Assembly: GCA_947044405.1 (NCBI GenBank)
Contig: CAMRHE010000360.1
Location: 297,001-361,000 of the forward strand
DNA length: 64,000 nucleotides
Direction: 5' to 3'
Origin: Leptodactylus fallax
Lineage: Eukaryota > Chordata > Amphibia > Anura > Leptodactylidae
Shown here: positions 33,401 through 45,999 of the stretch, piece by piece
How the letters are laid out: the number at the start of each line of letters is the position of its first letter
How positions within the stretch are numbered: the stretch's first letter is position 1
Notes under the pieces: model-generated
What the model saw: the letters and a program-made list of their open reading frames with translations, nothing else
What the model was told of the DNA's origin: nothing
Database searches by the model: none
Translations under genes and position numbers: made by a program

Positions 33401-34260
33401 ACACATATGGCCCGCTCCTAGTACTATGACACACATATATGATCCGCTCCTAGTACTATAACACACATATGGCCCGCTCCTAGTACTATGACACACATAT
33501 ATGATCCGCTCCTAGTACTATAACACACATAGGATCCGCTCCTAGTACTATAACACACATATGGCCCGCTCCTAGTACTATAACACATATATGATCCGCT
33601 CCTAGTACTATAACACATATATGGCCCGCTCCTAGTACTATAACACATATATGGCCCGCTCCTAGTACTATAACACACATATGGCCCACTCCTAGTACTA
33701 TAACACATATATGGCCCGCTCCTAGTACTATAACACACATATGGCCCGCTCCTAGTACTATGACACACATATATGATCCGCTCCTAGTACTATAACACAC
33801 ATATGGCCCGCTCCTAGTACTATGACACACATATATGATCCGCTCCTAGTACTATAACACACATATGGCCCGCTCCTAGTACTATGACACACATATGGCC
33901 CGCTCCTAGTACTATAACACACATATATGATCCGCTCCTAGTACTATAACACACATAGGATCCGCTCCTAGTACTATAACACATATATGGCCCGCTCCTA
34001 GTACTATAACACACATATATGATCCGCTCCTAGTACTATGACACACATATATGATCCGCTCCTAGTACTATAACACACATAGGATCCGCTCCTAGTACTA
34101 TAACACATATATGATCCGCTCCTAGTACTATAAGGCATATTATGTCCCCTGTTTCTAGTATTATAGTGCACATTTCACATCCCACTGTTATGGTTATTGG
34201 GTCCATTATCTCACCCCCTCCTAGTACTATAACACACATATCACCTACTTCTCGTATTGG
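30480..34260. repeat. 30-32-bp minisatellite with duplicated flanks
   Basis: About 115 units of CGCTCCTAGTACTATRACAC plus ACATATGGCC (30 bp) or ACATATATGATC (32 bp), at about 30640-34125. Both sides carry the same longer sequence: GTATTGTAGTGCACATTACA near 30562 and GTATTATAGTGCACATTTCA near 34158, each followed by a TTATTG...GTCCATTA block. The array seems to have expanded between two copies of a unit of about 130 bp. Minus-strand frames reading CVIVLGAGHM or CHSTRSGPYV are array artefacts. Confidence 0.95.
32461..34060. repeat. 734-bp higher-order repeat in the minisatellite
   Basis: 32461-33194, 33195-33928 and a partial third copy to about 34060 share unit order. The private GGCCCACTCC variant at 32954 recurs at 33688, exactly 734 bp later. 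Unit-variant patterns match along the whole length that I compared. Confidence 0.9.
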
Positions 34261-35140
34261 TCTCCCCATTATATATTCTCCTCCGCCTCTATTATATTAT
34301 AATGTACATTATATATCACACATGACAGATCTGACTTCTCCTTTACCTTACTCTGTAAGTTGGATTGTTTATCACATACAGCAGGGATAGTAAGATAACC
34401 CGGATGTAGTTGCTGATGCATGGAATTATGGGAGTTGTAGTTTATTGCAGTAGCAGGCACTAAGCACTAGAGGGAACACTACACGTTATCGCATGTCCTA
34501 GGTTGTGGAGCCATCTTGGGGGTGACACACTCTTATAGTCACACTTACTCTGAAAATCCATGGCGTTCCTTAAGAGGGGATAAATCTCATGTTATGTTCA
34601 TTTTTCGTAAGATATTTATCACTATACACCACGAAGCCGACGTGGAGTAAGATTACCATGGTCTTCACATTCCTCCCTGTGCCACAAACCTCACATGAAT
34701 GACTCCATTATAGTGAGCGACGTCCAGGACTAGTGATATAGAAGCTCGGTACAACCCTTGTGCATTACACGCCACGCCAGAACTGCTATACAGCTCTCAT
34801 ACCCCATAGGTCAGGGCTGCATGGCCTTAGTAATGTGCAGAGAAGCGTATCGCCAGATCACGCACAGATTTTTTGCAAAAATTTGGAAATTTATTTTTTT
34901 GCATTTATCACAAAATTCTCTTCACTGATCCCTGTTCTAGTGATGATAACTGTGTATATCACACAACGCATCACAGCAATATAATACCGTAATATCAGTC
35001 CTGGCCTAGACAGACTGGGAGATAAGAACACTTACTATAGGAAACTGCACCAATTTTTCTTTTTGTGTTTCCTGTCCCAACAAGTAGTAACTGACAAAAC
35101 CCAGAAAACCTAACCTATAAAATATTCCAGAGTTGTGAGT
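34261..35140. other. Non-coding stretch
   Basis: No gene is supported. 34389-34450 (GATGCATGGAATTATGGGAG, TGTAGTTTATTGCAG) resembles widespread interspersed repeat text. The rest is unremarkable. Confidence 0.35.
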
Positions 35141-35416
35141 TTAAAGGTGACCCTACACATTAGATTTTTTGTCTGACAGTCGGCCATGAAAATGCCACAA
35201 ACAGCTGACCTTAGTCTGCCAAAAACAGTTCAGCTGAAAATATCAGCATTTGGCAAGATCAGCCAAAAACAAAATCTCTTCAGGCAATGTGCGCAGGTTC
35301 TGGTCGGGCACTTTAGTTGTTAATGTTGATGGTGGGATCATTTGTAAGAACAATCCTATCGTCGATCGAATGGCCCATTATGGCCATCCGGAATCTAATG
35401 TGTATGGCCAGGTTAA
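35141..35416. mobile_element. TTAA-flanked MITE, CACATTAGAT ends
   Basis: TTAAAGGTGACCCTACACAT and TAGAT at the left are inverted at the right as ATCTAATGTGTATGGCCAGG then TTAA (35413-35416). Inner blocks GTCGGCCATGA and ATGGCCAT also oppose each other. 276 bp, non-coding. Confidence 0.75.
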
Positions 35417-35580
35417 GAATAGGTAAACTACACCATATTAGAACCTACAGCAGGGGTACCCAACTATTTTTAGTAAAGGTCCTTTGACCGGGTTTACCAT
35501 CAAGTAAAGGTCTGAGATGAACAGCAGCTGAACACATCCAGTACTTATGGTATTTTTCAGACAAAAAGACGCACATACAA
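35417..35580. other. Left flank of the large array
   Basis: Contains GGTATTTTTCAGACAAAAAG ACGCAC just before the first array unit, resembling a common interspersed repeat end. No gene. Confidence 0.4.
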
Positions 35581-36999
35581 ATGTGGCATTATACTGTGCG
35601 GGGGGCACTAAGGAGCATTATACTGTGCGGGGGGCACTAAGGAGCATTATACTGTGTGGGGGGCACTAAGGAGCATTATACTGTGTGGGGGGCACTAAGG
35701 AGCATTATACTGTGTGGGGGCACTAAGGAGCATTATACTGTGGGTGGGGGCACTAAGGAGCATTATACTGTGTGGGGGCACTAAGGAGCATTATACTGTG
35801 GGTGGGGGCACTAAGGAGCATTATACTGTGGGTGGGGGCACTAAGGAGCATTATACTGTGTGGGGCACTAAGGAGATATTATACGGTGCATGGTGCACTA
35901 AGGAGGCTTATACTGTGGGTGGGGGCACTAAGGAGCATTATACTGTGGGTGGGGCACTAAGGAGCATTATACTGTGTGGGGGCACTAAGGAGATATTATA
36001 CGGTGCATGGGGCACTAAGGAGCATTATACTGTGGGTGGGGGCACTAAGGAGCATTATATTGTGGATGGGGGCACTAAGGAGCATTATACTGTGGATGGG
36101 GGCACTAAGGAGCATTATACTGTGGATGGGGGCACTAAGGAGCATTATACTGTGCAGAGGCACTAAGGAGATATGCGTGCATGGGGCACTAAGGAGATAT
36201 TATACAGTGCAGGGGCACTAAGGAGCATTATACAGTGGGTGGGAGCACTAAGGAGCATTATACTGTGGATGGGGGCACTAAGGAGCATTATACTGTGGGT
36301 GGGGGCACTAAGGAGCATTATACTGTGGGTGGGGGCACTAAGGAGCATTATACTGTGGGTGGGGGCACTAAGGAGCATTATACTGTGGGTGGGGGCACTA
36401 AGGAGCATTATACTGTGGGTGGGGGCACTAAGGAGCATTATACTGTGGGTGGGGGCACTAAGGAGCATTATACTGTGCAGAGGCACTAAGGAGATATTAT
36501 ACGGTGCAGGGGCACTAAGGAGCATTATACTGTGGGTGGGGGCACTAAGGAGCATTATACTGTGGGTGGGGGCACTAAGGAGCATTATACTGTGGATGGG
36601 GGCACTAAGGAGCATTATACTGTGGGTGGGGGCACTAAGGAGCATTATACTGTGGGTGGGGGCACTAAGGAGCATTATACTGTGGGTGGGGGCACTAAGG
36701 AGCATTATACTGTGGGTGGGGGCACTAAGGAGCATTATACTGTGCAGAGGCACTAAGGAGATATTATACGGTGCAGGGGCACTAAGGAGCAATATACTGT
36801 GGGTGGGGGCACTAAGGAGCATTATACTGTGCGGGGGGGCACTAAGGAGCATTATACTGTGCGGGGGCACTAAGGAGCATTATACTGTGCGGGGGGGGGG
36901 CACTAAGGAGCATTATACTGTGTGGGGGGCACTAAGGAGCATTATACTGTGTGGGGGCACTAAGGAGCATTATACTGTGGGTGGGGGCACTAAGGAGCA

Positions 37000-39900
37000 T
37001 TATACTGTGGGTGGGGGCACTAAGGAGCATTATACTGTGCGGGGGGGCACTAAGGAGCATTATACTGTGCGGGGGGGGGGCACTAAGGAGCATTATACTG
37101 TGTGGGGGGCACTAAGGAGCATTATACTGTGTGGGGGCACTAAGGAGCATTATACTGTGGGTGGGGGCACTAAGGAGCATTATACTGTGGGTGGGGGCAC
37201 TAAGGAGCATTATACAGTGGGTGGGAGCACTAAGGAGCATTATACTGTGGATGGGGGCACTAAGGAGCATTATACTGTGGGTGGGGGCACTAAGGAGCAT
37301 TATACTGTGGGTGGGGGCACTAAGGAGCATTATACTGTGGGTGGGGGCACTAAGGAGCATTATACTGTGGGTGGGGGCACTAAGGAGCATTATACTGTGG
37401 GTGGGGGCACTAAGGAGCATTATACTGTGCAGAGGCACTAAGGAGATATTATACGGTGCAGGGGCACTAAGGAGCATTATACTGTGGGTGGGGGCACTAA
37501 GGAGCATTATACTGTGGGTGGGGGCACTAAGGAGCATTATACTGTGGATGGGGGCACTAAGGAGCATTATACTGTGGGTGGGGGCACTAAGGAGCATTAT
37601 ACTGTGGGTGGGGGCACTAAGGAGCATTATACTGTGGGTGGGGGCACTAAGGAGCATTATACTGTGCAGAGGCACTAAGGAGATATTATACGGTGCAGGG
37701 GCACTAAGGAGCATTATACTGTGGGTGGGGGCACTAAGGAGCATTATACTGTGGGTGGGGGCACTAAGGAGCATTATACTGTGGATGGGGGCACTAAGGA
37801 GCATTATACTGTGGGTGGGGGCACTAAGGAGCATTATACTGTGGGTGGGGGCACTAAGGAGCATTATACTGTGGGTGGGGGCACTAAGGAGCATTATACT
37901 GTGGGTGGGGGCACTAAGGAGCATTATACTGTGCAGAGGCACTAAGGAGATAATATACGGTGCAGGGGCACTAAGGAGCAATATACTGTGGGTGGGGGCA
38001 CTAAGGAGCATTATACTGTGCGGGGGGGCACTAAGGAGCATTATACTGTGCGGGGGCACTAAGGAGCATTATACTGTGCGGGGGGGGCACTAAGGAGCAT
38101 TATACTGTGTGGGGGGCACTAAGGAGCATTATACTGTGTGGGGGCACTAAGGAGCATTATACTGTGGGTGGGGGCACTAAGGAGCATTATACTGTGGATG
38201 GGGGCACTAAGGAGCATTATACTGTGCGGGGGGGCACTAAGGAGCATTATACTGTGCGGGGGGGGGCACTAAGGAGCATTATACTGTGTGGGGGCCATAA
38301 GGAGCATTATACTGTGTGGGGGCACTAAGGAGCATTATACTGTGGGTGGGGGCACTAAGGAGCATTATACTGTGGGTGGGGGCACTAAGGAGCATTATAC
38401 AGTGGGTGGGAGCACTAAGGAGCATTATACTGTGGATGGGGGCACTAAGGAGCATTATACTGTGGGTGGGGGCACTAAGGAGCATTATACTGTGGGTGGG
38501 GGCACTAAGGAGCATTATACTGTGGGTGGGGGCACTAAGGAGCATTATACTGTGGGTGGGGGCACTAAGGAGCATTATACTGTGGGTGGGGGCACTAAGG
38601 AGCATTATACTGTGCAGAGGCACTAAGGAGATATTATACGGTGCAGGGGCACTAAGGAGCATTATACTGTGGGTGGGGGCACTAAGGAGCATTATACTGT
38701 GGGTGGGGGCACTAAGGAGCATTATACTGTGGATGGGGGCACTAAGGAGCATTATACTGTGGGTGGGGGCACTAAGGAGCATTATACTGTGGGTGGGGGC
38801 ACTAAGGAGCATTATACTGTGGGTGGGGGCACTAAGGAGCATTATACTGTGGGTGGGGGCACTAAGGAGCATTATACTGTGCAGAGGCACTAAGGAGATA
38901 TTATACGGTGCAGGGGCAATAAGGAGCAATATACTGTGGATGGGGGCACTAAGGAGCATTATACTGTGCGGGGGGGCACTAAGGAGCATTATACTGTGCG
39001 GGGGGCACTAAGGAGCATTATACTGTGCGGGGGGGGGCACTAAGGAGCATTATACTGTGTGGGGGGCACTAAGGAGCATTATACTGTGTGGGGGCACTAA
39101 GGAGCATTATACTGTGGGTGGGGGCACTAAGGAGCATTATACTGTGCGGGGGGCACTAAGGAGCATTATACTGTGCGGGGGGCACTAAGGAGCATTATAC
39201 TGTGCGGGGGGTCACTAAGGAGCATTATACTGTGTGGGGGGCACTAAGGAGCATTATACTGTGTGGGGGCACTAAGGAGCATTATACTGTGGGTGGGGGC
39301 ACTAAGGAGCATTATACTGTGGGTGGGGGCACTAAGGAGCATTATACAGTGGGTGGGAGAACTAAGGAGCATTATACTGTGGATGGGGGCACTAAGGAGC
39401 ATTATACTGTGGGTGGGGGCACTAAGGAGCATTATACTGTGGGTGGGGGCACTAAGGATCATTATACTGTGGGTGGGGGCACTAAGGAGCATTATACTGT
39501 GGGTGGGGGCACTAAGGAGCATTATACTGTGCAGAGGCACTAAGGAGATATTATACGGTGCAGGGGCACTAAGGAGCATTATACTGTGGGTGGGGGCACT
39601 AAGGAGCATTATACTGTGGGTGGGGGCACTAAGGAGCATTATACTGTGGATGGGGGCACTAAGGAGCATTATACTGTGGGTGGGGGCACTAAGGAGCATT
39701 ATACTGTGGGTGGGGGCACTAAGGAGCATTATACTGTGGGTGGGGGCACTAAGGAGCATTATACTGTGGGTGGGGGCACTAAGGAGCATTATACTGTGCA
39801 GAGGCACTAAGGAGATATTATACGGTGCAGGGGAACTAAGGAGCAATATACTGTGGGTGGGGGCACTAAGGAGCATTATACTGTGCGGGGGGCACTAAGG

Positions 39901-42900
39901 AGCATTATACTGTGCGGGGGGGGCACTAAGGAGCATTATACTGTGTGGGGGGCACTAAGGAGCATTATACTGTGGGTGGGGGCACTAAGGAGCATTATAC
40001 TGTGCAGAGGCACTAAGGAGATATTATACGGTGCAGGGGCACTAAGGAGCATTATACTGTGGGTGGGGGCACTAAGGAGCATTATACTGTGGGTGGGGGC
40101 ACTAAGGAGCATTATACTGTGGATGGGGGCACTAAGGAGCATTATACTGTGGGTGGGGGCACTAAGGAGCATTATACTGTGGGTGGGGGCACTAAGGAGC
40201 ATTATACTGTGGGTGGGGGCACTAAGGAGCATTATACTGTGGGTGGGGGCACTAAGGAGCATTATACTGTGCAGAGGCACTAAGGAGATATTATACGGTG
40301 CAGGGGCAATAAGGAGCAATATACTGTGGGTGGGGGCACTAAGGAGCATTATACTGTGCGGGGGGCACTAAGGAGCATTATACTGTGCGGGGGGCACTAA
40401 GGAGCATTATACTGTGCGGGGGGGGGCACTAAGGAGCATTATACTGTGTGGGGGGCACTAAGGAGCATTATACTGTGTGGGGGCACTAAGGAGCATTATA
40501 CTGTGGGTGGGGGCACTAAGGAGCATTATACTGTGCGGGGGGGCACTAAGGAGCATTATACTGTGCGGGGGGCACTAAGGAGCATTATACTGTGCGGGGG
40601 GGGGCACTAAGGAGCATTATACTGTGTGGGGGGCACTAAGGAGCATTATACTGTGTGGGGGCACTAAGGAGCATTATACTGTGGGTGGGGGCACTAAGGA
40701 GCATTATACTGTGGGTGGGGGCACTAAGGAGCATTATACAGTGGGTGGGAGCACTAAGGAGCATTATACTGTGGATGGGGGCACTAAGGAGCATTATACT
40801 GTGGGTGGGGGCACTAAGAAGCATTATACTGTGGGTGGGGGCACTAAGGAGCATTATACTGTGGGTGGGGGCACTAAGGAGCATTATACTGTGGGTGGGG
40901 GCACTAAGGAGCATTATACTGTGCAGAGGCACTAAGGAGATATTATACGGTGCAGGGGCACTAAGGAGCATTATACTGTGGGTGGGGGCACTAAGGAGCA
41001 TTATACTGTGGGTGGGGGCACTAAGGAGCATTATACTGTGGATGGGGGCACTAAGGAGCATTATACTGTGGGTGGGGGCACTAAGGAGCATTATACTGTG
41101 GGTGGGGGCACTAAGGAGCATTATACTGTGGGTGGGGGCACTAAGGAGCATTATACTGTGGGTGGGGGCACTAAGGAGCATTATACTGTGCAGAGGCACT
41201 AAGGAGATATTATACGGTGCAGGGGAACTAAGGAGCAATATACTGTGGGTGGGGGCACTAAGGAGCATTATACTGTGCAGGGGGCACTAAGGAGCATTAT
41301 ACTGTGCGGGGGGCACTAAGGAGCATTATACTGTGTGGGGGGGGCACTAAGGAGCATTATACTGTGTGGGGGGCACTAAGGAGCATTATACTGTGTGGGG
41401 GCACTAAGGAGCATTATACTGTGGGTGGGGGCACTAAGGAGCATTATACTGTGGGTGGGGGCACTAAGGAGCATTATACTGTGGGTGGGGGCACTAAGGA
41501 GCATTATACTGTGGGTGGGGGCACTAAGGAGCATTATACTGTGTGGGGGCACTAAGGAGCATTATACTGTGGGTGGGGCACTAAGGAGCATTATACTGTG
41601 TGGGGGCACTAAGGAGATATTATACGGTGCATGGGGCACTAAGGAGCATTATACTGTGGGTGGGGGCACTAAGGAGCATTATATTGTGGATGGGGGCACT
41701 AAGGAGCATTATACTGTGGATGGGGGCACTAAGGAGCATTATACTGTGCAGAGGCACTAAGGAGATATTATGCGTGCATGGGGCACTAAGGAGATATTAT
41801 ACAGTGCAGGGGCACTAAGGAGCATTATACAGTGGGTGGGAGCACTAAGGAGCATTATACTGTGGATGGGGGCACTAAGGAGCATTATACTGTGGGTGGG
41901 GGCACTAAGGAGCATTATACTGTGGGTGGGGGCACTAAGGAGCATTATACTGTGGGTGGGGGCACTAAGGAGCATTATACTGTGGGTGGGGGCACTAAGG
42001 AGCATTATACTGTGGGTGGGGGCACTAAGGAGCATTATACTGTGGGTGGGGGCACTAAGGAGCATTATACTGTGCAGAGGCACTAAGGAGATATTATACG
42101 GTGCAGGGGCACTAAGGAGCATTATACTGTGGGTGGGGGCACTAAGGAGCATTATACTGTGGGTGGGGGCACTAAGGAGCATTATACTGTGGATGGGGGC
42201 ACTAAGGAGCATTATACTGTGGATGGGGGCACTAAGGAGCATTATACTGTGGGTGGGGGCACTAAGGAGGATTATACTGTGGGTGGGGGCACTAAGGAGC
42301 ATTATACTGTGGGTGGGGGCACTAAGGAGCATTATACTGTGCAGAGGCACTAAGGAGATATTATACGGTGCAGGGGCACTAAGGAGCAATATATTGTGGG
42401 TGGGGGCACTAAGGAGCATTATACTGTGTGGGGGGCACTAAGGAGCATTATACTGTGCGGGGGGGGGGCATTAAGGAGCATTATACTGTGTGGGGGGCAC
42501 TAAGGAGCATTATACTGTGTGGGGGCACTAAGGAGCATTATACTGTGGGTGGGGGCACTAAGGAGCATTATACTGTGGGTGGGGGCACTAAGGAGCATTA
42601 TACTGTGGGTGGGGGCACTAAGGAGCATTATACTGTGGGTGGGGGCACTAAGAAGCATTATACTGTGGGTGGGGGCACTAAGGAGCATTATACTGTGGGT
42701 GGGGGCACTAAGGAGCATTATACTGTGGGTGGGGGCACTAAGGAGCATTATACTGTGCAGAGGCACTAAGGAGATATTATACGGTGCAGGGGCACTAAGG
42801 AGCATTATACTGTGGGTGGGGGCACTAAGGAGCACTATACTGTGCGGGGGGCACTAAGGAGCATTATACTGTGCGGGGGGCACTAAGGAGCATTATACTG

Positions 42901-45890
42901 TGCGGGGGGGGTCACTAAGGAGCATTATACTGTGTGGGGGGCACTAAGGAGCATTATACTGTGTGGGGGCACTAAGGAGCATTATACTGTGGGTGGGGGC
43001 ACTAAGGAGCATTATACTGTGGGTGGGGGCACTAAGGAGCATTATACTGTGGGTGGGGGCACTAAGGAGCATTATACTGTGGGTGGGGGCACTAAGGAGC
43101 ATTATACTGTGGGTGGGGGCACTAAGGAGCATTATACTGTGCAGAGGCACTAAAGAGATATTATACGGTGCAGGGGCACTAAGGAGCATTATACTGTGGG
43201 TGGGGGCACTAAGAAGCATTATACTGTGGGTGGGGGCACTAAGGAGCATTATACTGTGGATGGGGGCACTAAGGAGCATTATACTGTGGGTGGGGGCACT
43301 AAGGAGCATTATACTGTGGGTGGGGGCACTAAGGAGCATTATACTGTGGGTGGGGGCACTAAGGAGCATTATACTGTGGGTGGGGGCACTAAGGAGCATT
43401 ATACTGTGCAGAGGCACTAAGGAGATATTATACGGTGCAGGGGCACTAAGGAGCAATATACTGTGGGTGGGGGCACTAAGGAGCATTATACTGTGCGGGG
43501 GGCACTAAGGAGCATTATACTGTGGGGGGGGGGGGCACTAAGGAGCATTATACTGTGTGGGGGGCACTAAGGAGCATTATACTGTGTGGGGGCACTAAGG
43601 AGCATTATACTGTGGGTGGGGGCACTAAGGAGCATTATACTGTGCGGGGGGGCACTAAGGAGAATTATACTGTGCGGGGGGCACTAAGGAGCATTATACT
43701 GTACGGGGGGGGCACTAAGGAGCATTATACTGTGTGGGGGGCACTAAGGAGCATTATACTGTGTGGGGGCACTAAGGAGCATTATACTGTGGGTGGGGGC
43801 ACTAAGGAGCATTATACTGTGGGTGGGGGCACTAAGGAGCATTATACAGTGGGTGGGAGCACTAAGGAGCATTATACTGTGGATGGGGGCACTAAGGAGC
43901 ATTATACTGTGGGTGGGGGCAGTAAGGAGCATTATACTGTGGATGGGGGCACTAAGGAGCATTATACTGTGGGTGGGGGCACTAAGGAGCATTATACTGT
44001 GGGTGGGGGCACTAAGGAGCATTATACTGTGGATGGGGGCACTAAGGAGCATTATACTGTGGGTGGGGGCACTAAGGAGCATTATACTGTGGGTGGGGGC
44101 ACTAAGGAGCATTATACTGTGGGTGGGGGCACTAAGGAGCATTATACTGTGGGTGGGGGCACTAAGGAGCATTATACTGTGGGTGGGGGCACTAAGGAGC
44201 ATTATACTGTGCAGAGGCACTAAGGAGATATTATACGGTGCAGGGGCACTAAGGAGCAATATACTGTGGGTGGGGGCACTAAGGAGCATTATACTGTGCG
44301 GGAGGCACTAAGGAGCATTATACTGTGCGGGGGGCACTAAGGAGCATTATACTGTGCGGGGGGGGGGGGGCACTAAGGAGCATTATACTGTGTGTGGGGG
44401 CACTAAGGAGCATTATACTGTGTGGGGGCACTAAGGAGCATTATACTGTGGGTGGGGGCACTAAGGAGCATTATACTGTGGGTGGGGGCACTAAGGAGCA
44501 TTATACTGTGCGGGGGCACTAAGGAGCATTATACTGTGCTGGGGGCACTAAGGAGCATTATACTGTGCGGGGGGGGCACTAAGGAGCATTATACTGTGCG
44601 GGGGGGCACTAAGGAGCATTATACTGTGTGGGGGGCACTAAGGAGCATTATACTGTGTGGGGGCACTAAGGAGCATTATACTGTGGGTGGGGGCACTAAG
44701 GAGCATTATACTGTGCGGGGGGCACTAAGGAGCATTATACTGTGCGGGGGGCACTAAGGAGCATTATACTGTGCGGGGGGGGGCACTAAGGAGCATTATA
44801 CTGTGTGGGGGGCACTAAGGAGCATTATACTGTGTGGGGGCACTAAGGAGCATTATGCTGTGGGTGGGGGCACTAAGGAGCATTATACTGTGCGGGGGGC
44901 ACTAAGGAGCATTATACTGTGTGGGGGCACTAAGGAGCATTATACTGTGGGTGGGGGCACTAAGGAGCATTATACTGTGGGTGGGGGCACTAAGGAGCAT
45001 TATACTGTGGGTGGGGCCACTAAGGAGCATTATACTGTGGGTGGGGGCACTAAGGAGCATTATACTGTGCGGGGGCACTAAGGAGCATTATACTGTGGTT
45101 GGGGGCACTAAGGAGCATTATACTGTGGGTGGGGGCACTAAGGAGCATTATACTGTGGGTGGGGGCACTAAGGAGATATTATACGGTGCATGGGGCACTA
45201 AGGAGGCTTATACTGTGGGTGGGGCACTAAGGAGCATTATACTGTGGGTGGAGGCACTAAGGAGCATTATACTGTGGGTGGGGGCACTAAGGAGCATTAT
45301 ACTGTGGGTGGGGGCACTAAGGAGCATTATACTGTGGGTGGGGGCACTAAGGAGCATTATACTGTGGATGGGGGCACTAAGGAGCATTATACTGTGGGTG
45401 GGGGCACTAAGGAGCATTATACTGTGGGTGGGGGCACTAAGGAGCATTATACTGTGGGTGGGGGCACTAAGGAGCATTATACTGTGCAGAGGCACTAAGG
45501 AGATATTATACGGTGCAGGGGCACTAAGAAGCAATATACTGTGGGTGGGGGCACTAAGGAGCATTATACTGTGCGGGGGGCACTAAGGAGCATTATACTG
45601 TGCGGGGGGCACTAAGGAGCATTATACTGTGCGGGGGGGCACTAAGGAGCATTATACTGTGTGGGGGGCACTAAGGAGCATTATACTGTGTGGGGGCACA
45701 AAGGAGCATTATACTGTGGGTGGGGGCACTAAGGAGCATTATACTGTGCGGGGGGCACTAAGGAGCATTATACTGTGCGGGGGGCACTAAGGAGCATTAT
45801 ACTGTGCGGGGGGGGCACTAAGGAGCATTATACTGTGTGGGGGGCACTAAGGAGCATTATACTGTGTGGGGGCACTAAGGAGCATTATAC
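37000..45890. repeat. Higher-order copy A of about 8.9 kb
   Basis: Matches 46000-56220 in unit order. Private variants prove the register: TAAGGATC at 39453 recurs at 48361 (+8,908); AGTAAGGAGC at 43921 recurs at 54250 (+10,329); CACAAAGG at 45698 recurs at 56025 (+10,327). The outer edges are approximate. Confidence 0.85.
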
Positions 45891-45999
45891 TGTGTGGGGG
45901 CACTAAGGAGCATTATACTGTGGGTGGGGGCACTAAGGAGCATTATACTGTGGGTGGGGGCACTAAGGAGCATTATACTGTGCGGGGGGCACTAAGGAG

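Noticed and set aside
30632..34269. Minus-strand frames reading CVIVLGAGHM or CHSTRSGPYV
   Set aside because: Direct translation of the 30-32-bp minisatellite; frames switch whenever a 32-bp unit occurs.
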